64,000 nt of DNA, from contig NC_067285.1 of the NCBI RefSeq assembly GCF_020740795.1, positions 81,239,342 through 81,303,341 on the forward strand. The letters are read 5' to 3'. The number at the start of each line of letters is the position of its first letter. Position 1 is the stretch's first letter. Positions 41,601-52,413 of the stretch are shown in pieces. The position numbers and the translations under genes were made by a program. The stretch comes from Apus apus (Eukaryota > Chordata > Aves > Apodiformes > Apodidae). The notes under the pieces were generated by a model that did not search any database, had not been told where the DNA came from, and was given only the letters and a program-made list of their open reading frames with translations.

Positions 41601-44600
41601 ACTTCAATGCTATGGGAAACCAGAAAATGTAATGCTGGTTTTTAGAGAGAGCTCTGGATGAACACAGTCAAAACTCATGCAAGTCTAATTTCTGTATCAG
41701 ACCAGTTCTTAGAAGCTATAAGTAAAAAATGGAATTAGTAGGCAGAGATAAATACTGTGCACTGGAAAACAAGGTCTCTTTACAAAAGCTTAACTCTTGT
41801 GCTCATTTCCGCTCACCCATGCAAAGGGAAGGGAAAAATTTTCAGGGCTCTTGTTCAGTTTTGGGATTCTTCTCCAAGCCATTCCTGAGCCCAGGACAGG
41901 CTGAGAAGCAGCACAAGATGAAGGAGCTCCTAATACCCATTTTTCCCGTGCCCATGTCTTTTGCTGCATTGATCTCACCCCACACAGGTGCAGCAGGAGC
42001 TAGTGTGGAAGTAGAAAGATGAAGAAGGGGGATTTAGGTGAGCATACACTCTACTCCCCACTTCCTTATCATCCTAACTACAGTTCCTCCCTAACACTAG
42101 CTATTGCAGGCTGCAAAGCAGCTCTTAACTCCACTTCCAAGCCCAGCAGACAGCACCGATGGCATGAAGCCTGAGGTAGCCCAGCAAGTTGACTCCTTGG
42201 TTCCTGCAAACCATGGCTAGCCCAGCAAAGTAACCCCACAGTCCTGCTGACAGGTGCTTTGAGATGTGCAGAGGACCCTTCAAAGCAGACTTGCAGAAAG
42301 CAAAACTATGCCTGCTGCAAAGACAGGATCCAAAGCAGCACTCAGCCACATTAATGGTGAAACTGTCCTTGCTCTTCATTCCTTTTGACCATTTAGTAAA
42401 TGTGAATCAAATCAGAAGCTGAAATAATAAAATACTTCATCCATAGCAGGGCAGACCCACTGCACACCAGATGAGGCAAGAATGGCTTGGAACAATAGAA
42501 TGCAACCACATACTTCCAGACAAAATTAACCTCTTTCATAGTATGTATTGCCTATGCCACCAACACCTGAGCACTGCAATTTCCCAGAAATGCTGGAGTT
42601 TACAATTTTAATGTCTGTATTTTAGACCTTATTATTTGTTTTGCATACACATGCTTTCTGTAATTTCTGTGGAGAACACACAGAAGCAGCAATCATCTGC
42701 ATACAGTGCAACTGTGTGCTAATGAGCTGGATTATATTTATGAGTTTTCACTAAACAATTCAAAATGGCTAATCATTTATGACCACACTTCACCAGGAAG
42801 TCAGTCCTTCATAAAGACTATTTTCATTTATTTTCAGAGCTGTGCTTTTTATGCTGATGTACCACATACAGGCACATCAACAAAACCAGGTGAGCGGAAG
42901 AAAAACTGATCAATGTTTTACCAGCTGAACTTTCACATATACAGATGTCACAAGTCTTACCTGTCAACCATAGGTAGCCTTACCATAAGGGTATTTTGTG
43001 TCTAGTTTATGTGCTGCTGTTCTTGTCCAGGGTAGGACATCATCGCTGCAGCCATTGGGCATCCCATTGTATCCAATTCCAACAATCTTGTTTTCCGAAT
43101 TTACAATGCAGGCACCAACCTAAACAAAACCAGATTTATATAGTAGCAACAGCATGCAAAGCCATGTATCAACAAGAACAATGAGACCTGAAATTCAGTC
43201 CTACAATTTTAATTTAAGAGATGCAAGCTTCACTTTATATTAAGTCACATCATCTAGTGAGCAAGGCTACAATTATACTTAATTGGTGGAGCTTTAAAAT
43301 AAATCCAGGCAGATGCAATCCTGCTACCCCTCTGGTCACACAGTCCCCATCCCAGCCTGCCAGCACTGCTCCTTGTCCAATAGGAAGTGAACCTAGTTGA
43401 GGGAGCAGAATAGGCACTGAATTAGCCCAATAAAATGTAAGTTTTCTGCCAGTTCAACCCCCCATACTAGCTCTTCCAGCAGCAGCAGCAAAAGAAAAGA
43501 TATGGAAAATGGAACAGAAATGCAGTAGTGTTGACCCAGGCAGAGAAAGGCTCACAGACCTCTGTGGCTTGTTTACGCCAGCACACACCAAAATACCAGA
43601 CCTCTGAACTCCCATCCTTTATTACTTCAGTCCAAGTCTGCACAGGGACCCTTCTTACAGAATGATGAAGTGTCCTTGTTTTATGTTCTCTGCCCTTATT
43701 TTAGATGTATTGAAATGGCAACAGTACTAGTTTTAAGTTATACAATGTGTTTATCAACCAGCTCTTGGGTAAGAAGAATTTAGCCCTAAGTGAGAATTTA
43801 GAGAATTAATAGCCATAATGTACAGAAAAGCCAGTGAGTAACTACAAAAACTGTTAACGTGCATTTTACTCTATTGTTTTTCTGGTATTTGCTTCCTGAA
43901 CTTTTTCATACAAAGGAAGACCAACAGGATGGCTGGGTTCTACAGAACAGCCTGTTTCAGGTGATGTATCAATTGCCTCAAACAAATATTCAACAGAGGC
44001 ACATGAGAGAAGCAAAGAATGGGGACAGACAGCAATGCAGAGGGGAAAGGGGAACCTGAGGGAGGAACTAAACTAGAAGAAAACTCCAGTCAGCTCAAGA
44101 ACAAACAAAGGCAAATTTTTATATGCTTACAAGTGAGGAAAAGGAACTTGTAAAATGCTGTGTCTTAAAAAAATATGATCTAAAACTTTCAGTAGTTTTA
44201 TCCTCCTCTAGCACTAACTATATTTACAGGAAAAATGAGAGAAAACGCTTGTGTTATTTTAACCTTCAGATGAAAAGAAGATTTACAGAACTCCAAGCTG
44301 CAAATATACACATGGAATTATACACGAGGTCGTGCCCCGTAAGAGAATTTTTGTAACAAAAGGTGCTGACCATTGTAAAAACTGAATAACTATATACTGA
44401 AATAACTTTTAATAAGAAATCCTTGAAAGCGCTACATGTGCATCTGATATGATGTGCAATATAGATTATGTTATTCTTATAAATTGCCTCCTTACCTGAG
44501 AACTTGGATCCTTGCTTCTTTGTGCTGACAAAAAAGCTACTGCCATAAAATATTCAGGCCATTCCAAATAATCCTCTCTTTTTTTGGAGGACGCTTCATT

Positions 44601-47600
44601 GCCAAAACTACTTTATGGAAAAAAATAACAAAGCAGCCATCAGCAAACAATGCATAGCTAGAGTTATTACAGGTTGTATTTTTTTAATATGCACAAGTTT
44701 AAAGTTACCCAGATCAAAAGCTGGCTAAGGATCATAGAATCAATCGCAGGATGGTCTGGGTTGGAAGGCACCTCAAAGATAATCTAGTTCCAACCCCCCT
44801 GAATGGGCAGGGACACCTCCCACTAGACCAGGTTGCTCAAAGCCCACACATTCACTAATGTTTTAACAGTAAAACCATCAGTGTTGTGTGCTTTTCAGGA
44901 ACTTATATTTGCAAAACTTCCTTTCAGAGGAAAGGCATCCAAGCGAGGTTGCAAATTTCGGTTTTAAGTAAGAAGGCTGAGCTATTCAGAGCACAGAGCT
45001 ACCCATTTACAGACACCACTTTATTTCTAGGATTCAGGTATACCGTGTACTGGCATTCTTTTCACCCAAATAACATAATCTTTTTAATGATGACTGCACT
45101 AACTGCAAGCCTCTAATCTAAGCCCTTTTGTACTTCTGCCTATGACAAGTGCTCACTAGATTTCTATTTGGTAGCTTCCTGTGCAGTCATTTGTTTCTGC
45201 CCACACAGTTACTGCGAGGAGTTTGTCTCTCGTTACAACACTTACCACCAAAATTCTGTGGCCATTCTGATAGTCCCCTGCTAAGTTTCTCTTTGAGACT
45301 ATGTCCTATGAAAGCCTTGGAAAAACTGAGAGGAGATCAGTTCAAGAACTTTTCCCTTAGATATAATGTATAAAAGTGGCACAAAAGTTTCCTGCACTGT
45401 GGGTTTATTTGGGGGAAGGAGGAAAAAAAAAAAAAAAAAAGTAATGCATCATTTTCTCTTGCCTGCTTATGGCTGAAAGACTGCTTGGACAGTGTAAGAA
45501 ACAACAGAGGAATTTCTGTGCTTTTCAGCTTAAAGAGAGGAAAGAAACTAAACAACTGAACTGAAGGGCTGCGGCTATTTCCTACTAAGAAATAAAAGTG
45601 TTCAGAGAACAAGAAGTTCACAGCAGAAACAAAAAATTAAAGACATACTCTCGGATCTCTCCATGCCAAACTGAACTTCGACAGGTTACCTAAAGTGCCA
45701 AGAAAGTTCTTCAGCTAATTTAAGTGATTATTTAAAATATCTCACAAAAGCAGATTTACAAAATCCAAAACACTATGGGACTTTAAATTATCACTTTAAT
45801 ACATTCCCAACTATGTGACAGTCACAGTGATGTCTTTGAAGAGGCACACAACATGAAATGCAGAACTCCACCAAATAAAACATTCTGGGGAAAGGGCTCC
45901 AGGAAGACAATAGTACTCTGAACTAAGAGATCATGAAATCTCATTTCATTAAACTATTCCCTAGCAACCCTATTTATTCAAAACACAATAAAAGCTACTA
46001 TTTACTTTTCTCATAACCACAGAATTGTATATAAGTGCAGGTCCCTCAGAGTACCAACTTCACAGGGAGAGACGCGTGTCTGAAAAATGAGAGGGAGGCT
46101 TACATCAAAGAGAACATAAGAGAGAAAAAAAAAAACCCTTACTCAGTTACTCCTACTTAAGATCACCATGTCTGATGAGATAATTCCCTCAACTCAGTGT
46201 ACAGGAATGCAAGAGTGTGAAATGGGTATAAAACACTTTATTTCTGACTGAGCAGCAGCCAAGGCCTTGGCTAGCAGTCAAGCACACCCAGGAAAATTAA
46301 GTTTATGGATTTAGGGCAGCTGATCATCTTCCTTACATTGATTTGCAAGTTCTCAAATTACATGAATGAAAGCTACTCTAGAAAATATAGCTAGCTGCAA
46401 AATAAGCAATTAAGGCTTACCCTTGTGATAACTCATAGAAACTTATAAATAAAAATAAAAGCCATGAAGATAACACGGCTCGAGAAGAAAGGGAAAAAAA
46501 TAATATTTAGATTCTTGAGTGATTAGTAATCTTTAGAAAAGTCTGTGCAAATAGTATTTCAAAGGAAAAATAGTGAAAGAGATCCTGCAGTTAAAAGGAC
46601 AGTGCCTCCCTTTCAAGTACTTTTTGATTCATCTAGGCTTCCAGTAAGCTGTTACAGCCTGAAAAGGGAAGAAATTTCATTCAGCTACTGTAAGATAGTC
46701 TATATTTGTTAAAAATGTAGTTGAGAATCCCAGAACAGACTGTATCACCTCAGAGGACACTCACAATGTTCAGCTACACAATATAGCACAACTGGCAAAC
46801 CGGTAGTTATCAGACTTTTTTTTAAATCTCCCTCCTTTTTTAAGTTTTCCCTCTGCTTTCTTATCACTGATGTTATGTGCACTATGTTCCAACTGCACTG
46901 ATGCAGTTTTTTTCCCCAGTATCAAGTATGGTGCTGAAGATCAACTGTCAGCATTTTGTCACTCAACTCACATAACTTACGGTAAATAAAACAGGTAAAG
47001 CACATACAAAAAATAAACATCTTCAGCAACACTCTTGTTCCCCAAAAGCCAAGCGGGGTAGGGGTTCTTGATGGCACTCAATACTAGCTGCTTCAAATCT
47101 GCGAGCTGTGAAGGTGGCATTTCCTTTACAGGAGGCTTGTCATCCTTCCCCTCATAGCGGTACTGAAACCTGGTGCCTCCTTACTGAGCGGCAAGGTTTT
47201 GGAAGGAGAGACGGAGAGAGAAACCAAACCTTACAGCAAAATGACACCCTAGGCATTGAAAATTCATAGCATCATAAAGTGGTTTGCATTGGACGGGACC
47301 TAAACGACCACCCAGTTCCCTGCACGGGCAGGGACACCTCCCACCAGGCCAGGTCGCTCAAAGCCCCCTCCAACCCGGCCTCGAACGCCTCCAGGGACGT
47401 GGCAGCCACAGCTTCCCTGGGCAGCCTGTGCCAGCGTCCCAGAGCCTCCACGGGATTCCAGAAACGCCTCCCGAGGGGTCGCGGCCTCATGCCCCGCACG
47501 GCCCCGCCCGGCGCTGCCCCGCGACGGGAGGACAGGCCGGCAGCAGGGAGCCCGAGCGCCCGGCTCCTCCCCCCCTGCCCCCGCCCCCAGCCCGCCGGGC

Positions 47601-47973
47601 CGGCGTGCGGGGGAGCGGGGGCGTGCGGCTGCCTGCGGGGCGGCCGGTGTGCGCCGGCAGCCGCGCCGGCCACGTGGCGCAGCCCGCGTCCCGCAGCCCC
47701 GGGCGGCAAACCCCGGGCGGCAAACCCCGGGCGGGAGCGGCCCGGCCGAGGAGGGAAGAGGTCTGGTTGCTCGGGAGGGCGCGGAGCTCGGTGCTAACGG
47801 AAGGGGCGGCCGCGGGCTGGCGGGCGGGAAGAGCCAGGAGCCGGCATCCCGCGCAGCCCTTCCCTCCCTCCCTCCCTCCCCGCCGCTGCGCCCGCAGCGC
47901 AGCCCCGGCGGCGCGGCGAGCCCGGCCGGGCAGCCTACCCGTCCCGCTGGCAGCGGGGCCGCTCCCCGCTCAT
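29602..47973 (-). CDS. DCTD: DCTD, deoxycytidylate (dCMP) deaminase, complete six-exon coding region
   Basis: The gene encodes cytosolic dCMP deaminase, which converts dCMP to dUMP for thymidylate synthase; the family is a zinc enzyme, a homohexamer activated by dCTP and inhibited by dTTP. The exons are 47,939-47,973; 44,496-44,607 (or -44,610); 42,984-43,119; 33,248-33,364; 31,636-31,732; 29,602-29,680. Joined, they give 191 residues with no internal stop. Human DCTD is 178 residues, and the extra 13 are all at the N-terminus. The zinc/catalytic signature is present as CHAE (His97, Glu99) and PCNEC (Cys123, Cys126), offset by exactly 13 from the human numbering. The C-terminus ends in NSRPSQKLL, as expected for the family. 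Introns are about 3.3, 1.4, 9.6, 1.5 and 2.0 kb, all GT-AG. The identity and the frame are certain; only the exact exon 2 acceptor is open. Confidence 0.97.
31236..31310 (-). mobile_element. Short old CR1 3' end in DCTD intron 5
   Basis: The segment ttgtaagggacttcaggagatcatctagtctaac followed by a gagcagggtcagagatgac block is a diverged antisense CR1 3' end. Confidence 0.6.
31636..31732 (-). CDS. DCTD: DCTD coding exon 5
   Basis: The 97-base exon encodes residues 135-165, from [13 protein letters not shown] to [11 protein letters not shown], the strand and helix that follow the active site. The acceptor is ttttttag|GCATAA and the donor is TACAG|gtaag, leaving two bases of Arg166. The sequence diverges moderately from mammals in the helix but keeps the MSDKYHD block. 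Confidence 0.97.
33248..33364 (-). CDS. DCTD: DCTD coding exon 4, zinc-binding catalytic exon
   Basis: The 117-base exon encodes the whole cytidine/deoxycytidylate deaminase active-site signature: [12 protein letters not shown] (zinc ligand His97, proton-shuttling Glu99) and [13 protein letters not shown] (zinc ligands Cys123 and Cys126). The acceptor is ttctccag|TGTGCC and the donor is GGCAG|gtaagg, phase 1 at both ends of the split codons. All catalytic residues are intact, so the product is expected to be active. Confidence 0.98.
37095..37385 (+). mobile_element. CR1 LINE fragment with internal deletion, in DCTD intron 3
   Basis: The sequence encodes the reverse transcriptase block [20 protein letters not shown] and [14 protein letters not shown] (the FADD catalytic motif). 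About 60 bases later it jumps to the 3' end block (ttgtgggaggtgtccctact ... tttgaggtccctttcagccc). The rest of the RT domain and the ORF2 tail are missing. It is a plus-strand copy, antisense to DCTD. Confidence 0.9.
39273..39362 (-). mobile_element. CR1 LINE 3' end in DCTD intron 3
   Basis: The plus strand reads acagaatcacagaatgttag, then a ttggaaggaacctctggagatcatc block and gtccaacccccctgccacag, the reverse complement of a CR1 3' end. Only about 90 bases are kept. Confidence 0.9.
42984..43119 (-). CDS. DCTD: DCTD coding exon 3
   Basis: The 136-base exon encodes residues 50-94, starting [19 protein letters not shown] and ending KLDTKYPY plus one base of Val95. It covers the first core beta strands and the [12 protein letters not shown] loop, which in the family contributes to nucleotide and allosteric-effector binding. 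The acceptor is tttgtttag|GTTGG and the donor is TTATG|gtaagg (phase 1). It is followed by the longest intron, about 9.6 kb, which holds two CR1 fragments. Confidence 0.97.
44496..44610 (-). CDS. DCTD: DCTD coding exon 2, with tandem (NAGNAG) acceptor
   Basis: The exon encodes [20 protein letters not shown], continuing through [17 protein letters not shown], the conserved first helix region of dCMP deaminase. The donor is CTCAG|gtaag (phase 0). At the 5' side the intron ends ...ttccataaagtag, so splicing can use AAG (exon from 44,610, adds Ser) or TAG (exon from 44,607). Both keep the frame, giving 192 or 191 residues. TAG is normally preferred to AAG, so 44,607 is the likelier start. Confidence 0.95.
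44731..44850 (-). mobile_element. CR1 LINE 3' end in DCTD intron 1
   Basis: The segment atcatagaatcaatcgcagg, then a ttggaaggcacctcaaagat block and cactagaccaggttgctcaa, is an antisense CR1 3' end. It lies only about 120 bases upstream of DCTD exon 2 on the same strand as the gene. Confidence 0.9.
45423..45440. repeat. 18-base A tract in DCTD intron 1
   Basis: A plain homopolymer run with no flanking mobile element recognised. Confidence 0.9.
46981..47162 (-). other. Exon-like open segment in DCTD intron 1 (unverified)
   Basis: The minus strand is open for 60 codons and ends with a strong donor, TTTACC|gtaagt. Candidate acceptors are ggtttcag (exon from 47,162) or the better pyrimidine-preceded ccgctcag (exon from 47,183). 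The frame contains [20 protein letters not shown] and [17 protein letters not shown]; no family is recognised. If started at the ATG at 47,120, its last two bases join DCTD exon 2 in frame and would give a DCTD with about 47 different N-terminal residues. Spliced after exon 1 it would instead hit an early stop. It could equally be a fragment of an unrelated gene or a chance open frame. Confidence 0.25.
47262..47466 (-). mobile_element. CR1 LINE 3' fragment inside the DCTD CpG island
   Basis: Read on the plus strand, the segment begins with the antisense CR1 3' end (tcatagcatcataaagtgg), then the 'cagggacacctcccaccaggccaggtcgctcaaagc' type block and the antisense end of ORF2. Many positions that are TG or CA in ordinary copies are CpG here, so the fragment has taken on the composition of the island. 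It lies in DCTD intron 1, about 500 bases downstream of the start codon. Confidence 0.85.
47697..47734. repeat. 14-bp tandem repeat, 2.7 copies, in DCTD intron 1
   Basis: The unit ccccgggcggcaaa is repeated at 47,697, 47,711 and 47,725 (the last copy partial), without mismatch. It lies in the GC-rich intron 1 start. Confidence 0.9.
47861..47880. repeat. (TCCC)5 tract, G-quadruplex-forming on the DCTD sense strand
   Basis: Five perfect copies of tccc on the plus strand become five runs of GGG on the DCTD sense strand. The tract lies about 60 bases downstream of the exon 1 donor, so it would be in the pre-mRNA. Confidence 0.9.
47939..47973 (-). CDS. DCTD: DCTD coding exon 1 (start codon)
   Basis: The exon encodes [11 protein letters not shown] plus two bases (GG) of a split glycine codon, then the donor GG|gtaggc. 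The ATG at 47,973-47,971 lies in the CpG island. The frame is open upstream for about 75 codons to a TAA near 48,200, but that stretch holds no ATG, which supports this start; the long upstream reading seen there would need a GTG start. The ending phase matches exon 2 exactly. The N-terminal residues are not part of the deaminase fold and vary in the family, so the start is inferred from frame and splice phase rather than from conservation. Confidence 0.85.
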
Positions 47974-48199
47974 CCCGCCGCCGCCCCGCGCTCTCGCTCC
48001 TCGGCGCCACCGCGCGCAGGGGCGGGGGAAGGGGCGGGCGGCGGGTGCCCCGCCTGCCGGGCCCGGGCAGGGCGCGGGGCTCCGGGCTCCGGGCTCGCTG
48101 CAGCTGCAGGGCCCGAGAACTGGCCTCGCTGGCCCGAGGGAGGCCACTTCCACCCCCGGGCTTCTATGAGCCTCCCATACTCTCCACGGGTTACTTTAG

Positions 48200-50566
48200 C
48201 ATGTGCTACGGTGGTTTTCCGTTTCCTGGCAGATGCTGCTTTGAATGCTGGGCTTTGACACAAGAACACAGGTTTTTGCCCAGCTCATGCTCTTGAGGGA
48301 AATGCTATTTATTAAGTTTTACTTTAACATATTAAAATGTCTAAAAAACAGTTTTGTGTTCTCTGGATATGAAACTGATGTGGGAAATGAGTTGCGGCCT
48401 ATTACTATCTCCAGCTGCTGTCGGATCTTGCAAGTCTCCCGGGATGCTCAGGTAGCTGAGAAATAAAATATATCCCATTCCAGTGCAAAATAAGTGATAC
48501 GAACATTAAATGTTGGTATGGTGCCTTTGTCTTCATTCTGTGAGGAGCTGCCTAACCTGGCTGACTGGTTGCTACAGGGGCCTGCCTTTATGGAAGCACT
48601 CACATGGGAGCCAGGTACTGATGTTCACCCCTCGGGGCTGCAGGGCATCAGGTGCAGACTGCCCAAACACAGCTGCGCAGGTCCACTTTGGTTCCCAGTG
48701 GAAGCAGTAACAGGTGCAACAAAGTAGGTGAGAGCAGTGACAGACAAAAGGAAAACACTTGCCTTTGAGAGCATCCCTGAGAGGGATTTATGTACACAAG
48801 CCATCCAGCTTGCGTTGCGCCTGTGCAGCACTGTTGTTCTGAACTTGGTCAACAGACACGGCTGAGATAATGGCTTCCTGCAGCCTGGTCAAAAATCTTA
48901 ATCTAGGAGGATTCCTCAAGTTGAGAGAAAGGACATTTTGAGGCAACTGAGCACATAGTAGTCCCATCCCAGAAGCTGTCTTTATAGTTCCCCCTTGCTG
49001 ACCATATGCATAGCAAACTGCATAAGCTAGTACACCAGGTAAGTTAGGTACACCAACATGTGTGCAAGAAGACAGCTAAATCCAGGACCCTGTCATGCTC
49101 ATAGTTATTCTTGGAGCTATGCCAAAAGAGACAGAAACTGCAGTGATCCAAACAGAGGAACGCACTGCTAATATGCTTTTATATTTAGATTGCTCCATCA
49201 GCTAGCTCTCTCTTTTTTTTTCTTTTTTTTTTTAAACAACCATCAAGTATGAAAACATTTCTTAATTTCACAGATATTCCTATTCAGTTGTACCCAGAAA
49301 ACTTGGCAAAAGCAGCCTGTTATATTTCAACTGACAAGTTTTCCATCCCTCAGGAGTGGGAAAACACAGCTATCTCAGTTTGCAAGACTTCTATTATCAA
49401 ATTTCATATGGACAACAAATGTTCATGTACAGTTTGTTAATGAATGAAAAGGAACAATTTAGATGCAAGAAAAAGAAAGGGAATTTAATGAAAGTAGCAT
49501 CACTCAGGAAAGCATAAGCCTGAAGATGAAATGAAAGGTCTGATTATAGCTGATCACGAAGAGAGTTAAAGAGCACTCATTTAATTAATCTGGAGAAAAA
49601 AGAGCGTGATTTGGTAGAAAAAGTTTTCAACTACCTGTATATGTGTTTCTGCACTCTTGAAATATGAATTACAATTAATAATGCTACAATTACCCATGCC
49701 AAATTTGTTATTTTTCATAATTAAGATTCTGAGGACAAACAGTAACAACTACTAACCTTTAAAAAGCAGTGTTTATATGCTGATCATACGCAGAGAATGA
49801 TGGATTTTCCATCACTGATTGAAAGTTCTTACAAACTATTCCCTTCCTCTGAATTTATCACATTTTCCAGCTAATATCTATAAATCTATATCTATAAAAT
49901 ATATCTCTAAAAATCTGTATCTATCATTATCTGTAAAAAGCCAGAACCAAATGGCTGAAAAAGAAACCAAACTAAGATTCTTGTTCCTATCCCTTTCTCT
50001 TCCATCACAGAAGAAAAAAATACACACTGCAAAATAAGTGCTTATATTATTTAGCAATGACGTTTTTAATTTTGGAGTGCAGTTTCCAACTTTCTATAAA
50101 ATGATGTAAGAGTGATATTATTTTTTAAATGCAAAACTTAAATGCTTTTGTCATGCTTAACAAGTAAGTTTCCGTAATGATTTGAAACTCCTCTTACATC
50201 TCCATCTGTTATGTCCATATACGTATAATTTTTTTTAATTTTTCAAAGGTTATTGACTATTCTATCTTACTCTTCCTCAAAACACAGACCAACAACATTC
50301 AGCATTTCTAATAATAAAGCGGTGATACATGGCCTGAGAAAGAAAACTTTTGGTAGAATTTTAGTTAGTAGACTCCTATAGTGTTGCTGAAGGACACATT
50401 TTCTGGAAACCTAACTACATGTTGGTTTTCTCCTGGTTTCTTTTTTGTTTTGGTTTGTTTTTTAGAATTATACTGAAAATTCCTCCTGTGGCCTAGTTGT
50501 GACTGGTTTTCTGACAATGTGCTATAGATTTGATACCTGACATCACAGCCTCTTTCTTCATGCACA
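48200..50566. other. Upstream flank of DCTD, no gene recognised
   Basis: AT-rich unique sequence beyond the CpG island. No divergent gene's exon could be recognised on the plus strand, although divergent transcription from the island is possible. Confidence 0.5.
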
Positions 50567-51331
50567 CATAGAATCATAGAATCATCAAGGTTGGAAAAGA
50601 CCTTCAAGATCACAGTGTCCAACTGTCTGCCCTACAACTCCTAACCACTAATCCTGAAACACCACGTCTACCCTTTTTTTATTGTCCCCAGGGATGGTGC
50701 CCCCACCATCTCCCTGGGCAGCCTGCTCCAATGCCTCACCACTCTTTCTGTAAAGACATTTTTCCTAATATCCAATCTGAACCTCCCCTGGTGCAGCTTG
50801 ACCCCATTTCCTCTTGTTCTATCACTGGTCACCAGGGAGAAGAGCCCAACACCTGCCTCACCACAGCCTCCTCTCAGGTAGTTGTAGAGAGCAATGAGGT
50901 CTCCTCTCAGCCTCCTCTTCTCCAGGCTGAACAGCTCTCTCAGCTTCTCCTCATAAGATCTGTTCTCCAGACCCCTAATCAGCCTAGTTGCTCTTCTCTG
51001 CACCCTCTCCAGCAGGAAGATGTCCTTCCTGTACTGCAGTGCCCAGGAAGCCCTGCACACAGGGCTTGAGGTGCAGCCTCACCAAGGCAAAGTAAAGGGA
51101 CAAGGTCACCTCCTTGGTCCTGCTGGCCACACTATTTCTGATGCAGCCCAGGATGGTGCTGGCCTTCTTGGCCACCTGGGCACACTGCTGGCTCACGTTC
51201 AGCCAGTTGTCAATCTGCACCCCCAGGTCCCTCTCTGCTGGGCAGCTCTCCAGCCACTCCTCCCTACGCCTGTAGTGCTGCTGGGGTTGTTGTGGCAAAA
51301 GTGCAAGACCCGAGACATTCGGGTACTGCAC
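50567..51331 (-). mobile_element. CR1 LINE, 765-base 3' portion, antisense
   Basis: The plus strand begins catagaatcatagaatcatc and the minus strand encodes the ORF2 C-terminal part. Recognisable blocks are [40 protein letters not shown] and [11 protein letters not shown], split between two frames near 51,000 by an indel. The 3' UTR has the ggttggaaaagacctt type sequence, which differs from the 13.3-kb and 47.3-kb copies, so a different CR1 subfamily is likely. The copy is truncated at its 5' end, at about 51,331. Confidence 0.95.
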
Positions 51332-52413
51332 TACATTGGATGTAGTTTATGTGGTTACAGATACCTAGGGAAAGTTACGCGTGGATTAGGTGAGATTTAG
51401 GCCAGGATCCCGTGGTCTACACATAGGGTTCTGCAACTTGACTTGCTACAGGTGTGGGGCAAAGTCCTGCTGCCTGGTAGGTTCCATAAGACTTTTCTGG
51501 CAGCTGCCTGCTTTGCAAAAGGTTTGCTCCTCTGGATCTACTGTCTGAACCCTCCCCTCCACTAACTTTGTCTTATGCTGTGATCTAGAAGCTTTTTTGT
51601 GCCCTTCATCTGTTTCAGGACCATTTGGATCTCTGCGACAGAACTGGAGTGCTCCGACTCAAAGCCCCTGTTAAGACAGGCATGCACTCAAATAGTCTGA
51701 ATTTCTTTTCATTTTGTATCTGACACTCTAGTCTTGTCATGACATACTCATCTTGTATTCCACAGGAGGATGTCTGTGAAGAAGCATGGAGTGCTTTAGG
51801 TAATCTTTTATAGGGTTGTTTTGGTTTTTTTGTCTCCCATTTTCTAGGTGAAAGACCCAAGCATGGATCATCATGACCTTGCTGTATAGATGTCAATAAC
51901 AATCAAAGCTGATTAAAAATATTTTAGATGCTCTTACTAATGAGAAGTGATACAAATTTGAAAGACACGCTAAATATATAACCATCTGTCAAGATGCTTA
52001 TATTTTTAGCTTACTGCTTATGAAATTTTCACATCTTCTACCTTTTGTCAATTTTGATAAAGGCAAACTAAGCTGAGTTTGGGGAAACCCCAGGTTTCAG
52101 ACCCCCTCCCCACTTTCTTGCTGCTCACCAACAGACTCTTTTAACTTGGGTGCAAGATCTTTCCCCAAAAGTAGCATATGTAGAAGTTGTCACTCAAGTG
52201 AGTAGTATTTGCTGTTTGCCACGATATGGAGTATGCAATTTGGTAGACAACCTGAAATCACTCTCAAAACTTCAGGGAAAAGTGAAAAGAAGTTGCTAAT
52301 GAGCAGTCTTTTTCTCTAATAGAATGAATTTTTCAGGAACTAATTACTAGATTTGGAGAGAAAGACAAATAAATATGACAATATGCCTTACTATCATAAT
52401 ATCTGGCTCTTAC
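51332..52413. other. Noncoding sequence between two CR1 copies
   Basis: No gene or repeat is recognised. Confidence 0.5.

Larger units (their letters stand above)
47280..48150. promoter_or_regulatory. DCTD: CpG-island promoter of DCTD
   Basis: The segment is very GC-rich and dense in CpG, in sharp contrast with its AT-rich flanks, and contains DCTD exon 1. No TATA box is seen. GC boxes of the Sp1 type lie just upstream of the ATG (48,019-48,028 ggggcggggg and 48,031-48,039 ggggcgggc on the plus strand), and a CACGTG E-box lies in intron 1 near 47,671. This is the usual layout of a dispersed-start housekeeping promoter. The left 190 bases of the island are CR1-derived. Confidence 0.85.

Noticed and set aside
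47974..48153. Longer N-terminus for DCTD reading upstream from the start codon
   Set aside because: The frame is open, but the apparent start is GTG and no ATG lies before the upstream stop.
47279..48296. Several long frames (up to 324 codons) on both strands of the DCTD CpG island
   Set aside because: Stop codons are rare at this GC content. The frames overlap one another on both strands and include CR1 sequence. Only the short DCTD exon 1 frame is supported by splicing.
50668..51400. Frames of 112-130 codons on both strands
   Set aside because: The minus-strand frames are CR1 ORF2 remnants, and the plus-strand ones are their antisense shadows.
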